Below, one piece after another: positions 42,577 through 51,813 of a stretch of 64,000 bases of DNA (position 1 is the first letter of the stretch; every line of letters starts with the position of its first letter). Below the pieces are notes generated by a model. It made no database searches. It worked only from the letters and a program-made list of their open reading frames with translations, and was not told the DNA's origin. Where the stretch lies: the NCBI GenBank assembly GCA_964441735.1, contig CAYTVB010000001.1, forward strand, positions 57,094 through 121,093. Reading direction: 5' to 3'. Made by a program: the position numbers and the translations under genes. Source of the DNA: JASMTM01 sp964441735 (GTDB lineage: Bacteria; Thermotogota; Thermotogae; Petrotogales; Kosmotogaceae).

Positions 42577-42604
42577 CGCCCCTCCAAGCGGGGGGGCGTT
42601 TTTC
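42577..42604 (+). terminator. Terminator/attenuator between binding-protein and permease genes
   Basis: CGCCCCTCC (42577-42585), loop AAGC, GGGGGGGCG (42590-42598), one T-G pair, then TTTTTCT. It probably lets only part of transcription pass into the permease genes, giving more binding protein than transporter. Confidence 0.85.
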
Positions 42605-42631
42605 TAAGTTATGGTTTTAGGAGGAAATATT

Positions 42632-43624
42632 GTGAATCGATACTTTAAGAGAAAACTATTCATATATATTTTAACGTTCGTTTTTGCTGTAAGTATTGAT
42701 TGGTTGATACCTCGTTTCATGCCTGGAAATCCCATTCAAAATCTATTGTCAAGGGTCTCGGTGCGATCTGAAGCGGCTGAAGTCATGTATGGATATTTAA
42801 CAAAAGCATTTGGCTTAGATCAACCGCTATGGAAGCAATACTTGAATTTCTGGAATGCACTATTCCATGGTGATTTGGGTACAAGTGTTTATTTATTTCC
42901 ACAACCTGTTATGAAAGTAATTATGAAAGCTGTTCCATATGATGTTCTTCTATTGGTACCAGCAATTATGCTTAGCTGGTTTGCCGGTAATAAGTTTGGA
43001 GCCTTTGCAGCTCGAACCAAGAAACTTGACAACACGGTACTACCTGTATGGTATGTTTTGACTGCTACACCATATATGTGGCTTGGTATGTTACTTGCAT
43101 GGTCTTTTGGTGTTTTGCTTGACGTTTTTCCGATTTCTGGAGCTTACAGCTATGCTATGACACCCTCCTTTTCCTGGGCATTTATCTGGGATTTTATTAA
43201 GCACTGGTTTTTACCTTTTGCTTCTTTGTTTCTGGTTCAATTTGGAGGTTGGGCTATTGGAATGAGGAATATGATTATTTATGAACTGGAAGCTGATTAT
43301 TCTCATTATATGGAAGCTTTAGGTGCTCCAAGAAAATTGGTAAGAAAATATGCTTTTAGAAATGCGATGCTTCCGCAGATTACAGGTTTAGCTCTGCAGC
43401 TTGGTGTAATAGTTGCTGGGGCTCTAGCCACTGAGATTGTTTTTTCATATCCTGGAATTGGTTATCTATTGCTTCAGGCAATACAGTATCAGGACTACTT
43501 TTTGATACAGGGTTGTTTCCTTTTCATAATTATTGGAGTATTACTTGCTAACTTCGTAATTGATGTTATTTATGTTCTTGTAGATCCCAGAACACGTAAA
43601 GGTATGGAAGGTGGAGCGCAATGA
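42632..43624 (+). CDS. ABC transporter permease, DppB-type
   Basis: About 330 residues with six membrane helices. The start GTG 42632 is chosen because AGGAGG lies 7 nt upstream; the ATG at 42611 overlaps the site. The EAA-like permease loop reads YMEALGAPRKLVRKYAFRNAMLPQITGLAL. Periplasmic N-terminal loop starts after MPGNPIQNLLSRV. Forms the channel with the next permease. Its stop overlaps the next ATG by 4 nt (GCAATGA), so the two are coupled. Transported ligand as for the binding protein. Confidence 0.9.
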   Translation: MNRYFKRKLFIYILTFVFAVSIDWLIPRFMPGNPIQNLLSRVSVRSEAAEVMYGYLTKAFGLDQPLWKQYLNFWNALFHGDLGTSVYLFPQPVMKVIMKAVPYDVLLLVPAIMLSWFAGNKFGAFAARTKKLDNTVLPVWYVLTATPYMWLGMLLAWSFGVLLDVFPISGAYSYAMTPSFSWAFIWDFIKHWFLPFASLFLVQFGGWAIGMRNMIIYELEADYSHYMEALGAPRKLVRKYAFRNAMLPQITGLALQLGVIVAGALATEIVFSYPGIGYLLLQAIQYQDYFLIQGCFLFIIIGVLLANFVIDVIYVLVDPRTRKGMEGGAQ

Positions 43625-44511
43625 AAGAAAAAATCAAGAAAAAGACAAAAAAAATTGAGAAACCAAAGAAGAAAAATGAAATATTATATTTCGCTCTGAG
43701 AAATAATCGATTACGTGTTGGTCTGGCAATACTAATATTTTTTATAGTGCTGACTTTTGTGGGGCCCATGTTGACAGAATATGATCCACAAGAAAACGTA
43801 GGTCCGGGTTATGTGCCCCCGTCAAGTGATCACTGGCTGGGTACCACTACCTTTGGTCAGGATGTTTTCACTCAGGTTATGTATGGTTTGAAAGCTACAT
43901 TCATAGTTGGTCTGGTTGGAGGTGGTTTGGGAACTTTCATTGGTGTTTTGGTAGGTTTTGTTGCAGGTTATCGAGGAGGAATAATTGATGAAATACTCAA
44001 TATGCTGACAAACATTGTCACAGTAATACCTACTTTAGCATTACTTTTAATATTGGCTGCCTATCTTCCTTATAGAGGTGTACTCACTGAGAGTATTTTT
44101 ATTGGATTAACAGCGTGGCCCTGGGCAGCAAGGGCTATTAGAGCTCAAACTTTTTCATTAAGATCCAGGGAATTTGTTGATCTGGCCAGAATGAGCGGGA
44201 AAAACCCTTTAAAGATAATATTTACTGAAATTGCCCCAAATATGATGTCATATCTATTTATGACTTTCATACTGCAATTTGGAGGGGCAATTCTTGCAGC
44301 TGTGACACTTGATTTTATCGGACTGGGACCGACAAAAGGGATATCTCTTGGTTTAATAATGCAAAATGCGGTTCTATGGAACGCTATCCAGCTAGGTATG
44401 TGGTGGTGGGCTATACCCCCTGGAGTAGTCATTACAGCTATCGTAGCTTCACTTTATATTATGAATGTTGGACTTGATGAAGTTTTTAATCCAAAACTCA
44501 GGGAGATGTGA
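43621..44511 (+). CDS. ABC transporter permease, DppC-type
   Basis: 296 residues. A very lysine-rich N-terminus (MKEKIKKKTKKIEKPKKKNE) precedes six membrane helices; DppC-type segments LTEYDPQENVGPGYVPPSSDHWLGT and FGQDVFTQVMYG are seen. EAA loop RSREFVDLARMSGKNPLKIIFTEIAPNM. Pairs with the preceding DppB-type permease. The lysine-rich extension is longer than usual but its role is unknown. It is followed after 4 nt by the ATPase gene. Confidence 0.9.
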   Translation: MKEKIKKKTKKIEKPKKKNEILYFALRNNRLRVGLAILIFFIVLTFVGPMLTEYDPQENVGPGYVPPSSDHWLGTTTFGQDVFTQVMYGLKATFIVGLVGGGLGTFIGVLVGFVAGYRGGIIDEILNMLTNIVTVIPTLALLLILAAYLPYRGVLTESIFIGLTAWPWAARAIRAQTFSLRSREFVDLARMSGKNPLKIIFTEIAPNMMSYLFMTFILQFGGAILAAVTLDFIGLGPTKGISLGLIMQNAVLWNAIQLGMWWWAIPPGVVITAIVASLYIMNVGLDEVFNPKLREM

Positions 44512-44515
44512 GAAT

Positions 44516-45478
44516 ATGGCCCTTGATATAAAAAATCTAAGAGCGTATTACCAGACATTAAAAGGTGATGTAAAAGCGCTTGATGGAGCTACTTTTACCG
44601 TTGAAGACGGAGAAATAATGGGACTCGCAGGAGAATCAGGTTGTGGTAAATCAACACTTAGTAATACCATGATATTACTTAAGCCTCCCCTTCGTTATGT
44701 TGAAGGCGAAATATTGCTTGATGAAGAAACACTCCCCGTTTGGGATATGAAAAAAATGAATAAGTTCAGATTCAGGAAAATTTCTATAATTCCACAGTAC
44801 GCAATGAATGCAATGAATCCAACAAGAAAGATTGGCAAAATGACCTCTGAACTTCTTGCTTCTAGAGGAGTTAGTTACAGCAAGACTAAAAAGGAATTAA
44901 AGAGAAGATTGGATTTAGTTGAGCTGAAGCATAATGTTCTGGATATGTATCCAATAGAGCTTTCAGGTGGAATGAAGCAGAGAATGGTTATGGTTCTTTC
45001 AACGCTTATGAATCCTTCATTGCTTATTGCTGATGAAATAACATCTGCTCTTGATGTATCGACACAAAAAGCGGTAGCTGAAATGCTAGTGGAATTCAGA
45101 AATCGTGAAATTGTAAAGAGTCTGATTTTTGTCACTCATGATATTTCGATACTTTATCAGATTGCTGACAGTATAATGATAATGTATGCGGGTAAATTAG
45201 TTGAAAAAGCTTCTACGGATATTATTATAAAAAATGCAAAGCATCCTTATACCAAATTACTTATCTCATCTTTACCGGATGTTGGCGTAAAATACACTGA
45301 AAAAAAGCTTACCGGTATCCCGGGGAAACCCCCGCATCTTCTAAATCCTCCGACAGGTTGTCGATTTAGAGAACGTTGTCCGGTGTCATATGAAAAATGT
45401 CTTGAAGAACCTCCTTTTCTTGAAGTAGAAAAAGGACATTTTGTTTCCTGCTGGAAGGAGTTTGAAAATAATGCTTGA
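44516..45478 (+). CDS. ABC transporter ATPase, DppD-type
   Basis: 320 residues. Walker A GESGCGKST at 39-47, signature LSGGMKQR, Walker B LLIADEITSALD, D-loop/H-loop in VTHD. The C-terminal PTGCRFRERCPVSYEKCLEEPPFLEV is the Opp/Dpp oligopeptide-type extension with a Cys pattern (C, C, C, C) that binds an Fe-S cluster in some DppD/DppF homologues. ATG 44516 is used; longer frames start inside the permease gene. Overlaps the next gene by 8 nt. Confidence 0.92.
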   Translation: MALDIKNLRAYYQTLKGDVKALDGATFTVEDGEIMGLAGESGCGKSTLSNTMILLKPPLRYVEGEILLDEETLPVWDMKKMNKFRFRKISIIPQYAMNAMNPTRKIGKMTSELLASRGVSYSKTKKELKRRLDLVELKHNVLDMYPIELSGGMKQRMVMVLSTLMNPSLLIADEITSALDVSTQKAVAEMLVEFRNREIVKSLIFVTHDISILYQIADSIMIMYAGKLVEKASTDIIIKNAKHPYTKLLISSLPDVGVKYTEKKLTGIPGKPPHLLNPPTGCRFRERCPVSYEKCLEEPPFLEVEKGHFVSCWKEFENNA

Positions 45479-46415
45479 ACTCGATAAGGTTTCAAAAATA
45501 TATAAAACAGGGGCCTTTGGAGGAGAAAAACTTGTAGCTGTAAATAATGTAAGTTTTTCGTTGAAAGATGGTGAAGTGGCATCCCTTATTGGAGAAAGCG
45601 GTAGTGGAAAGAGCACCATCGGTAAGATGATCTTGAAATTAATTTCTATTGAATCAGGAACGATTAAATACAACGGTAAAGATATTAATAATTTGAAAGG
45701 GAAAGACCTTAAAGAATACTACAGAGATGTTCAGGGAGTTTTTCAGGACCCTTTCAGTACATATAATCCTATTTTTAAAGCCGACAGGATTTTTAGGATA
45801 ATCAGGGAAGAGTTCTTTCCTGAAATCAGTTTAAGGGAATGGCATAAAAAAATCGAAAAGTCACTTTATGATGTAGGTTTGAATCCCGGAGATGTGCTAA
45901 ACAAATTTCCTCATCAGCTTAGCGGTGGCCAGCTTCAGCGTTTTCTAATAGCTCGCGCTTTGTTACTGGATGTAAACTTCCTTGTGGCTGATGAAATTAT
46001 TAGTATGCTCGATGCATCGACAAGGATTGATGTACTCAATCTCCTGGCTGAACTCAAGAAGAAAGGTTTGTCTGTCCTTTTTATAACGCATGACCTTTCA
46101 CTTGGTTATTACATAAGCGAAAAAGCCATTATTTTATATAGAGGATGTGTTCTTGAATCAGGGATAACAGAAAAGATTTTTGATAATCCGCTTCATCCCT
46201 ATACCAGAATGTTGATGGCTTCTGTCCCCCGACTCGATAAAAAATGGAAGAAAGTTGAGATGGAATTAAAAGCAAAACAGATAGAAACAACAAACAAGTG
46301 TGTGTATTACGATCGCTGTCCCTATGCAAAAAAGGACGAGAGATGTTCAAATCCTGAAATGGTTGAAGCTGAAGAAGGTCATTTCGTGGCGTGCTGTCAA
46401 TTTGGGGAGGTATGA
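45471..46415 (+). CDS. ABC transporter ATPase, DppF-type
   Basis: 314 residues from ATG 45471. Walker A GESGSGKST at 41-49, signature LSGGQLQR, Walker B FLVADEIISMLD. The C-terminal segment CVYYDRCPYAKKDERCSNPEMVEAEEGHFVACCQ again carries Cys residues of the Opp/Dpp extension. Forms a heterodimer with the preceding ATPase and energises uptake. Its stop lies 2 nt before the GH1 gene start. Confidence 0.92.
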   Translation: MLELDKVSKIYKTGAFGGEKLVAVNNVSFSLKDGEVASLIGESGSGKSTIGKMILKLISIESGTIKYNGKDINNLKGKDLKEYYRDVQGVFQDPFSTYNPIFKADRIFRIIREEFFPEISLREWHKKIEKSLYDVGLNPGDVLNKFPHQLSGGQLQRFLIARALLLDVNFLVADEIISMLDASTRIDVLNLLAELKKKGLSVLFITHDLSLGYYISEKAIILYRGCVLESGITEKIFDNPLHPYTRMLMASVPRLDKKWKKVEMELKAKQIETTNKCVYYDRCPYAKKDERCSNPEMVEAEEGHFVACCQFGEV

Positions 46416-46417
46416 TT

Positions 46418-47779
46418 ATGTTTAAAGATGATTTTTTACTTGGAGCATCATTGTCTGGTTTTCAGTTTGAAATGGGTGGAAAGAAAATTGATAAAAATAC
46501 AGATTGGTATGTCTGGAGTACAGATCATTTTAATGCTATGAGTGGCTTGGTAAGTGGAGACAAACCAGAGAATGGTCCAAACTACTGGGAAAATTATGAA
46601 ACGTTCCACAATTTTGCTGCTGATTGTAATATGAATGCTTTCAGGATAGGTCTAGAGTGGTCCAGAATTTTTCCAGAAAATACGACTGGAAAAAGCGTTG
46701 ATGAAATATCATCTTTGGCTGATATGCATGCGGTTGACCATTATAAAAAAATAATGAGAGATATTAAAGAAAAAGGTATGAAGTTGATTGTAAATCTCAA
46801 TCACTTCACTCTTCCCTTATGGGCACATGATCCACTGGCTGTAAATAGAAAAATGGATCTAACCTATCCAGGTTGGGTTAATGACGAATTGGTTGAAGAG
46901 TTTTCAAAATATTCAGCATTTGTTGTTGAACAGTTTGATGATTTCGTAGATTACTGGTCTACTATGAATGAACCAAATGTTGTTGCCAATATGGGTTACT
47001 TAAATTGCACTTCCGGTTTTCCTCCTTCAATAATGGCTCCTGATTTATGGTTGAAAGCTATTAACAATCAGGCAAATGCACATATAAAGGCTTATGAAGC
47101 AATGAAAAATAAAACCAACAAACCTGTCGGACTAATATATGCAACCATCTGGTTTGATGGAGATGATTCAGCAAGTGAAGCATTCGAATTCAATAACTAC
47201 TATTTTTTGGATAGAGTTACAGAATATTGTGATTTTCTGGGAATAAACTATTACACCAGAACAGTTGTTAAAAGAAGGAGAGACCCGGTAAGAATTGAAG
47301 ATCTCGAAATGAGCTGGGAAAGTCTACCGGGTTACGGTTATTCATGTAAACCTAACGATCATTCAAAGGAAAATAGATTCTCAACAGATATGGGATGGGA
47401 ATATTATCCAGAAGGATTAGAAAAGATCATAAAAGCTTTTAGCGAACGATACAATACAAAGCTCTTTATTACAGAAAATGGAGTAGCAGATACTTTAGAC
47501 AAATATAGAACATACTACTTACTTGCGCATCTGGATATTGTAGAAAAACTTGCAGAAGAATGTAATATTGCAGGTTACTTCCACTGGTCATTAACAGATA
47601 ATTTTGAATGGGCTCAGGGTTATTCGAAACGTTTTGGCCTTATTTACGTGGATTTTGATAAAAAGCACTATATTCCCAGACCGAGTTACTTTATTTTTAA
47701 AGAAATTGCAAAGGATAAGAGTATAATACAGTTTAAGGATCTTCTTGAGTTATTAAAAAAGAATAGTCCAAATGGGTGA
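46418..47779 (+). CDS. GH1 beta-glycosidase, archaeal LacS/BgaS-like
   Basis: 453 residues from ATG 46418; GGGGAGG 6 nt upstream, with another ATG at 46412 one nucleotide past it. Acid/base E185 in TMNEPNV and nucleophile E353 in ITENGV are in place. The N-terminal GASLSGFQFEMGG, NTDWYVW and GLVSGDKPENGPNYWENY, together with EWSRIFPE, are the pattern of archaeal beta-glycosidases (Sulfolobus, Thermococcales) rather than typical bacterial BglA. No signal peptide, so it acts on imported beta-linked oligosaccharides in the cytoplasm. Part of the sugar operon. Confidence 0.9.
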   Translation: MFKDDFLLGASLSGFQFEMGGKKIDKNTDWYVWSTDHFNAMSGLVSGDKPENGPNYWENYETFHNFAADCNMNAFRIGLEWSRIFPENTTGKSVDEISSLADMHAVDHYKKIMRDIKEKGMKLIVNLNHFTLPLWAHDPLAVNRKMDLTYPGWVNDELVEEFSKYSAFVVEQFDDFVDYWSTMNEPNVVANMGYLNCTSGFPPSIMAPDLWLKAINNQANAHIKAYEAMKNKTNKPVGLIYATIWFDGDDSASEAFEFNNYYFLDRVTEYCDFLGINYYTRTVVKRRRDPVRIEDLEMSWESLPGYGYSCKPNDHSKENRFSTDMGWEYYPEGLEKIIKAFSERYNTKLFITENGVADTLDKYRTYYLLAHLDIVEKLAEECNIAGYFHWSLTDNFEWAQGYSKRFGLIYVDFDKKHYIPRPSYFIFKEIAKDKSIIQFKDLLELLKKNSPNG

Positions 47780-47796
47780 AGAATTAAGGTGATTTA

Positions 47797-48852
47797 ATGG
47801 TAACCGTAAGAGATATTGCAGAAAAAACAGGGGTTTCTATTGCAACAGTTTCCAGGGTCATAAATGGAAGTCAAAATGTTGCTGAGGAAACAAGAAAAAA
47901 GGTACTTAAAGCAATTAGAGAGCTTGAGTATAAACCCAGGCCGCGCTTTGGTGAGAATGGGACCCTGCTAAAAACACTAGGTGTCATAGTACCAAATATT
48001 AGGGCATATCATTATCCACAGATAATAACAGGAATATATGAAGCTGCTTTTCAGAATGAATTTGATGTGATGATAGCACTTGCCAAGGATAAACCAATAA
48101 GAGAAAGAGAGATCCTTGATGAGTATTTCAATAGAAAGGTTGATGGAATACTGGTTTGCACACTGAAGTGTGAGGAGCATTACATTGATCGGTTTATTGA
48201 AAGTGGAATACCTGTTGTTGCAGTAGATTATCCCCTTGAAGAAGTTAGGATTGATTCTGTGAACATTGATAATGTTATGGGTGCATACAGCGCATTGAGA
48301 TATTTATACAACAAAGGGCATAGAAATGTTTATTTCATTAGAGGCGCATTGAATGTATATGCTTCAAGAGATAGGGAATACGGAATTAAGAAATTTCTTC
48401 GTCGTCACAAAGATATGGAAGTTACAATGAGTCACGCTTCTGGATTTGAGGCAGAACATGGTTATGCTGCAATACTTGAAAATAAAAGAAAACTAAGGGA
48501 TTTCTCAGTCGTTTTTTGCAGTAATGATTATGTTGCAATGGGTGCTATCAGAGGACTTAATGAACTTAAACTGACAGTACCTGATGAAATGTCTGTAATG
48601 GGATTTGATGATGCACCTTTCGCGCCATATACGGTTCCACCTCTGACAACAGTATTTCAGCCAAGAACAGAAATGGGAACCATTGCCACACAATTGCTTA
48701 TCGATAGACTGAACTCCGGTAAAAAAAGTGTGTTTAAAAATGTTGTTTTGCCAACCAGAGTTGTAGAAAGGAAAACAGTTAAAAGACTTTCAAAAAGCAG
48801 CAAAAATCTTAATCAAAAAAAGGGAATGGTGACAACCGATGAGCAACAGTAA
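47797..48852 (+). CDS. LacI-family transcriptional regulator
   Basis: 351 residues. HTH VTVRDIAEKTGVSIATVSRVINGS at the N-terminus, hinge YKPRPRFGEN, then a periplasmic-binding-protein-like effector domain (VPNIRAYHYPQIITGIYEAA ... DDAPFAPYTVPPLTTVFQPRTEMG). Effector is likely a sugar. The gene is within the sugar operon; it may regulate the promoter at 40812-40839. The stop overlaps the GH130 start by 14 nt. Confidence 0.92.
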   Translation: MVTVRDIAEKTGVSIATVSRVINGSQNVAEETRKKVLKAIRELEYKPRPRFGENGTLLKTLGVIVPNIRAYHYPQIITGIYEAAFQNEFDVMIALAKDKPIREREILDEYFNRKVDGILVCTLKCEEHYIDRFIESGIPVVAVDYPLEEVRIDSVNIDNVMGAYSALRYLYNKGHRNVYFIRGALNVYASRDREYGIKKFLRRHKDMEVTMSHASGFEAEHGYAAILENKRKLRDFSVVFCSNDYVAMGAIRGLNELKLTVPDEMSVMGFDDAPFAPYTVPPLTTVFQPRTEMGTIATQLLIDRLNSGKKSVFKNVVLPTRVVERKTVKRLSKSSKNLNQKKGMVTTDEQQ

Positions 48853-49822
48853 GATGATAGGAGGACCATTGCCCAATATTCCCTGGGAAGACAGGTCAAA
48901 AGATTCAACAGAGATTGTATGGCGTTACTCAAAAAATCCGATAATAACAAGAGAAGCTGCAAAAAATGCCAACAGTATTTTTAACAGTGCTGTTGTTCTG
49001 TTCAATGAAGGTTTTGCTGGAGTTTTTAGATGTGACAATACATCCAGAGACATGCAACTTCATTCAGGTAGAAGCAAAAACGGTATTGATTGGGAAATTG
49101 AAGGGAAACGAATCCATTTTAGTTCTGAGAGTGAAGAGATTGGAGATTTTGTTTATGGGTACGATCCACGCGTTTGCTGGCTTGAAGATAGATATTATGT
49201 AACATGGTGTAATGGTTACCATGGACCAACAATCGGAGTTGGTTATACAAAAGACTTTAAACAGTTCTATCAGAAAGAAAATGCTTTTTTGCCATATAAC
49301 AGAAATGGAGTTCTTTTTCCAAGAAAAATTAATAACAAGTATGCAATGCTTAGCAGACCAAGTGACACCGGTCATACACCATTTGGAGATATCTTTTATA
49401 GTGAGAGTTATGATATGGTTCATTGGGGACGTCATAGACATGTAATGTCTCCAGTAAATGGATGGCAATCAACAAAAATTGGCGCAGGTCCTACCCCTAT
49501 TGAGTCTTCAGAAGGCTGGCTGATTTTCTATCATGGTGTACTTACCTCTTGTAATGGGTTTGTATATAGCTTCGGTGCATCTTTATTAGATCTCGAGAAA
49601 CCATGGAAGGTTATATATAGAACGAAGCCTTATTTGTTAAATCCAAGAGAATACTATGAATGTATTGGGGATGTACCAAACGTTGTGTTCCCCTGCGCAG
49701 CACTTTATGATCCCCCATCGGGAAAGATAGCTATTTATTATGGGGGAGCGGATACGGTAACATGTATTGCTTTTACAAAATTTGATGAACTGATGGATTT
49801 CATTGAAAAAAACAGCTATTAA
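48839..49822 (+). CDS. GH130 beta-mannoside phosphorylase-like protein
   Basis: 327 residues, ATG overlapping the LacI gene. GH130 features: five-bladed propeller repeats, FRCDNTSRDMQLHSGRSKNGIDW (substrate/phosphate region), and catalytic acid D109 in YGYDPRV. Family members phosphorolyse beta-mannosides such as 4-O-beta-D-mannosyl-D-glucose, beta-1,4-mannobiose or mannosyl-N-acetylglucosamine, giving mannose 1-phosphate. Thermotoga TM1225 is a close functional comparison by sequence type. Adjacent to the GH1 gene, so the operon probably handles beta-1,4-gluco/mannooligosaccharides. Terminator follows. Confidence 0.85.
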   Translation: MSNSKMIGGPLPNIPWEDRSKDSTEIVWRYSKNPIITREAAKNANSIFNSAVVLFNEGFAGVFRCDNTSRDMQLHSGRSKNGIDWEIEGKRIHFSSESEEIGDFVYGYDPRVCWLEDRYYVTWCNGYHGPTIGVGYTKDFKQFYQKENAFLPYNRNGVLFPRKINNKYAMLSRPSDTGHTPFGDIFYSESYDMVHWGRHRHVMSPVNGWQSTKIGAGPTPIESSEGWLIFYHGVLTSCNGFVYSFGASLLDLEKPWKVIYRTKPYLLNPREYYECIGDVPNVVFPCAALYDPPSGKIAIYYGGADTVTCIAFTKFDELMDFIEKNSY

Positions 49823-49862
49823 CTGGCTATTTCACAAAATTCCTCCTTTTTTATTATCATTT

Positions 49863-49890
49863 AAGTGACGAGAAATCGTCACTTTTTCTT
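49863..49890 (+). terminator. Terminator of the sugar operon
   Basis: AGTGACGA (49864-49871), loop GAAA, TCGTCACT (49876-49883), then TTTTC. Perfect 8-bp stem with a GNRA loop. Confidence 0.92.
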
Positions 49891-49932
49891 TGAAAGGTTA
49901 TAATTATGCAGAGAGAAAGGAGTAAAAAAAAC

Positions 49933-51048
49933 ATGGATATTGGAAATTGTTTTGAAACACGAATAAATAAACTAAAAGAAATAATTCTGAAGAACAGATC
50001 AAAGGCTCTTTTATTGAGTCGAACAGATAATTTCTCATGGGTAACCTTTGGAGCAAGAGGAAACATTACTATGGATATGAGTGAGAGTGTTGCCTCCATT
50101 CTTATTACTCCAAAAAGTCAATATTTGCTGGTAGATAACATTGAAAAAGAACGATTATTTAAAGAAGAAATACCAAAGGAACTGCACGATTATTTTGAAG
50201 TTTGTATATATGATTGGTGGGAAGGCGAATATACAGCTTTGAGCAAAATCGCATCCAGCGATCATCTGATTTCAGATACCGGTCGTTATGTAACAAAAAA
50301 TGTCTATGAAGAAATTTCTTCACTAAGATACGTTCTTTCAGAAATCGAAATAGATAGTTACAAAAAATTGGGAACAATATGTGACAGAATCTTATACGAA
50401 GAGATGCAAATGTTAACACCTGAAATGACCGAATTGAAAATACAGGGTAAAATCTATTCGCGATTGGCTGACGTAGGCATTGAACCTCTTCTAACAATAG
50501 TTTTTGGTGAAGAAAGCTCAACACTTTATAGGCATAACCTGTCGAGAGATGTTCCCGTTGGAAAGAAAGTGTTTTTAAGCATTTGTGCCAGAAAGAAAGG
50601 TCTCGTTCTTTCAACTACAAGAAGTGTTTTATTCGAAAAGGATGAGAAAATAATCAACCAGCACAGAGATAATTGTTATATCGATGCTGTGGCTATCGCA
50701 AATTCAAGGCCGGGAAGAAAGATAAAGGAAATTTTCACTGATATTATCTCTGCTTATAATAAAGTAGAAAGAAAAAATGAATGGAAATTTCATCACCAGG
50801 GAGGTTTGGCAGGTTATAACCCCAGAGAAATTAAAGCCACTCCAGATGAAGAGTATGAACTCGAAATAAATAATGCCATAGCCTGGAATCCAACGATAAC
50901 AGGAACAAAATCAGAAGATACCGCTATCATTGAAGAAAACACTTCCGACATCATTTCATATCCCGATGAAAGTCAGTGGCCTGGTATTGATTTCAATGTA
51001 AATGGCCAGACAATAACACGACCGGATGTTTTAATTATAGAAAAATAA
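49933..51048 (+). CDS. M24-like protein with lost metal ligands
   Basis: About 371 residues from ATG 49933 (AAAGGAG 10 nt upstream); ATG 49906 with a weaker site is an alternative. The pita-bread fold is recognisable: N-domain KALLLSRTDNFSWVTFGARG, then the catalytic half. Where the family has the two Asp ligands, this has Ser (VFLSICARKKGLVLSTTRS). His survives in KFHHQGGLAGYNP. The first Glu ligand is Asn (IAWNPTITG), and the last Glu is kept in SEDTAII. With about three of five ligands gone it is probably not a metallopeptidase. Its role may be binding or regulatory. Confidence 0.7.
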   Translation: MDIGNCFETRINKLKEIILKNRSKALLLSRTDNFSWVTFGARGNITMDMSESVASILITPKSQYLLVDNIEKERLFKEEIPKELHDYFEVCIYDWWEGEYTALSKIASSDHLISDTGRYVTKNVYEEISSLRYVLSEIEIDSYKKLGTICDRILYEEMQMLTPEMTELKIQGKIYSRLADVGIEPLLTIVFGEESSTLYRHNLSRDVPVGKKVFLSICARKKGLVLSTTRSVLFEKDEKIINQHRDNCYIDAVAIANSRPGRKIKEIFTDIISAYNKVERKNEWKFHHQGGLAGYNPREIKATPDEEYELEINNAIAWNPTITGTKSEDTAIIEENTSDIISYPDESQWPGIDFNVNGQTITRPDVLIIEK

Positions 51049-51062
51049 TTGCTTTTTTTATT

Positions 51063-51707
51063 TTATTCTAAATCTACGGAAATTACTCCAGATATTTCCG
51101 TTAAACCTGAAAGATTCTCCTGCAATTTTTCTGCATCTTCATGACTCATAATGAGAACTACTGACATCTCATCTTCTTCTGATTCAACCTCCAGTGTATA
51201 AATAGAAATATCCATTTTATCCAGCCACTTTGATATTTTCCCAACCATTTTGCGGTTATTCTCTGTAGAAATTACAATTTTTTCCTTCTTTGAAGACAGG
51301 GCAACAAATTCAAGTTTTCTGAATATAACCACGATTGTTAAGACAAATGCTGTAACAACTCCAGCTAATAAGTATTGACCTGCTCCAAACCCTATACCTA
51401 CTGAAGCAGTTACCCAGAGTGTTGCAGCTGTTGTTAGCCCTTTTACGGAAAAGCCTTTTTTTAGAATGGTTCCCGCGCCCAGAAAACCAATGCCTGAAAC
51501 AATTTGAGCTGTTACCCTTCCAGGGTCTCCAACTTCTCCGGTGAAAAATACGCCCATAGACAACTGTGTAAGAAAAGCAGATCCCACAGAAATTAATGCA
51601 TGGGTTCTCAAACCTGCGGGTTTCTGTATCCTTTCTCTTGTGTAACCTATTAAAGCACCAGCAAAGATTGCTGCTACCAGACGAAGAACAAGTTCTAAGG
51701 TTTCCAT
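51063..51707 (-). CDS. MgtC/SapB-family membrane protein
   Basis: 214 residues from ATG 51707 (AGGAGG 9 nt upstream). Four to five membrane helices, with MgtC segments GALIGYTRERIQKPAGLRTHALISVGSAF and VTAQIVSGIGFLGAGTILK. The C-terminal soluble 75 residues look like an ACT-like domain (ISIYTLEVESEEDEMSVVLIMSHEDAEKLQ). MgtC inhibits or modulates membrane ATPases and is tied to Mg2+ limitation in pathogens; the role in this organism is unknown. Convergent with the M24-like gene. Confidence 0.85.
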   Translation of the reverse strand: METLELVLRLVAAIFAGALIGYTRERIQKPAGLRTHALISVGSAFLTQLSMGVFFTGEVGDPGRVTAQIVSGIGFLGAGTILKKGFSVKGLTTAATLWVTASVGIGFGAGQYLLAGVVTAFVLTIVVIFRKLEFVALSSKKEKIVISTENNRKMVGKISKWLDKMDISIYTLEVESEEDEMSVVLIMSHEDAEKLQENLSGLTEISGVISVDLE

Positions 51708-51813
51708 AAGGCTCAACCTCCTAGAATATCGTTGTTTAGCAATATGAGATAATATACTTTAGATTATACCCTTATAGTGTTTTAAAATATAAAGTAAATA
51801 AAGGATGTATTAT

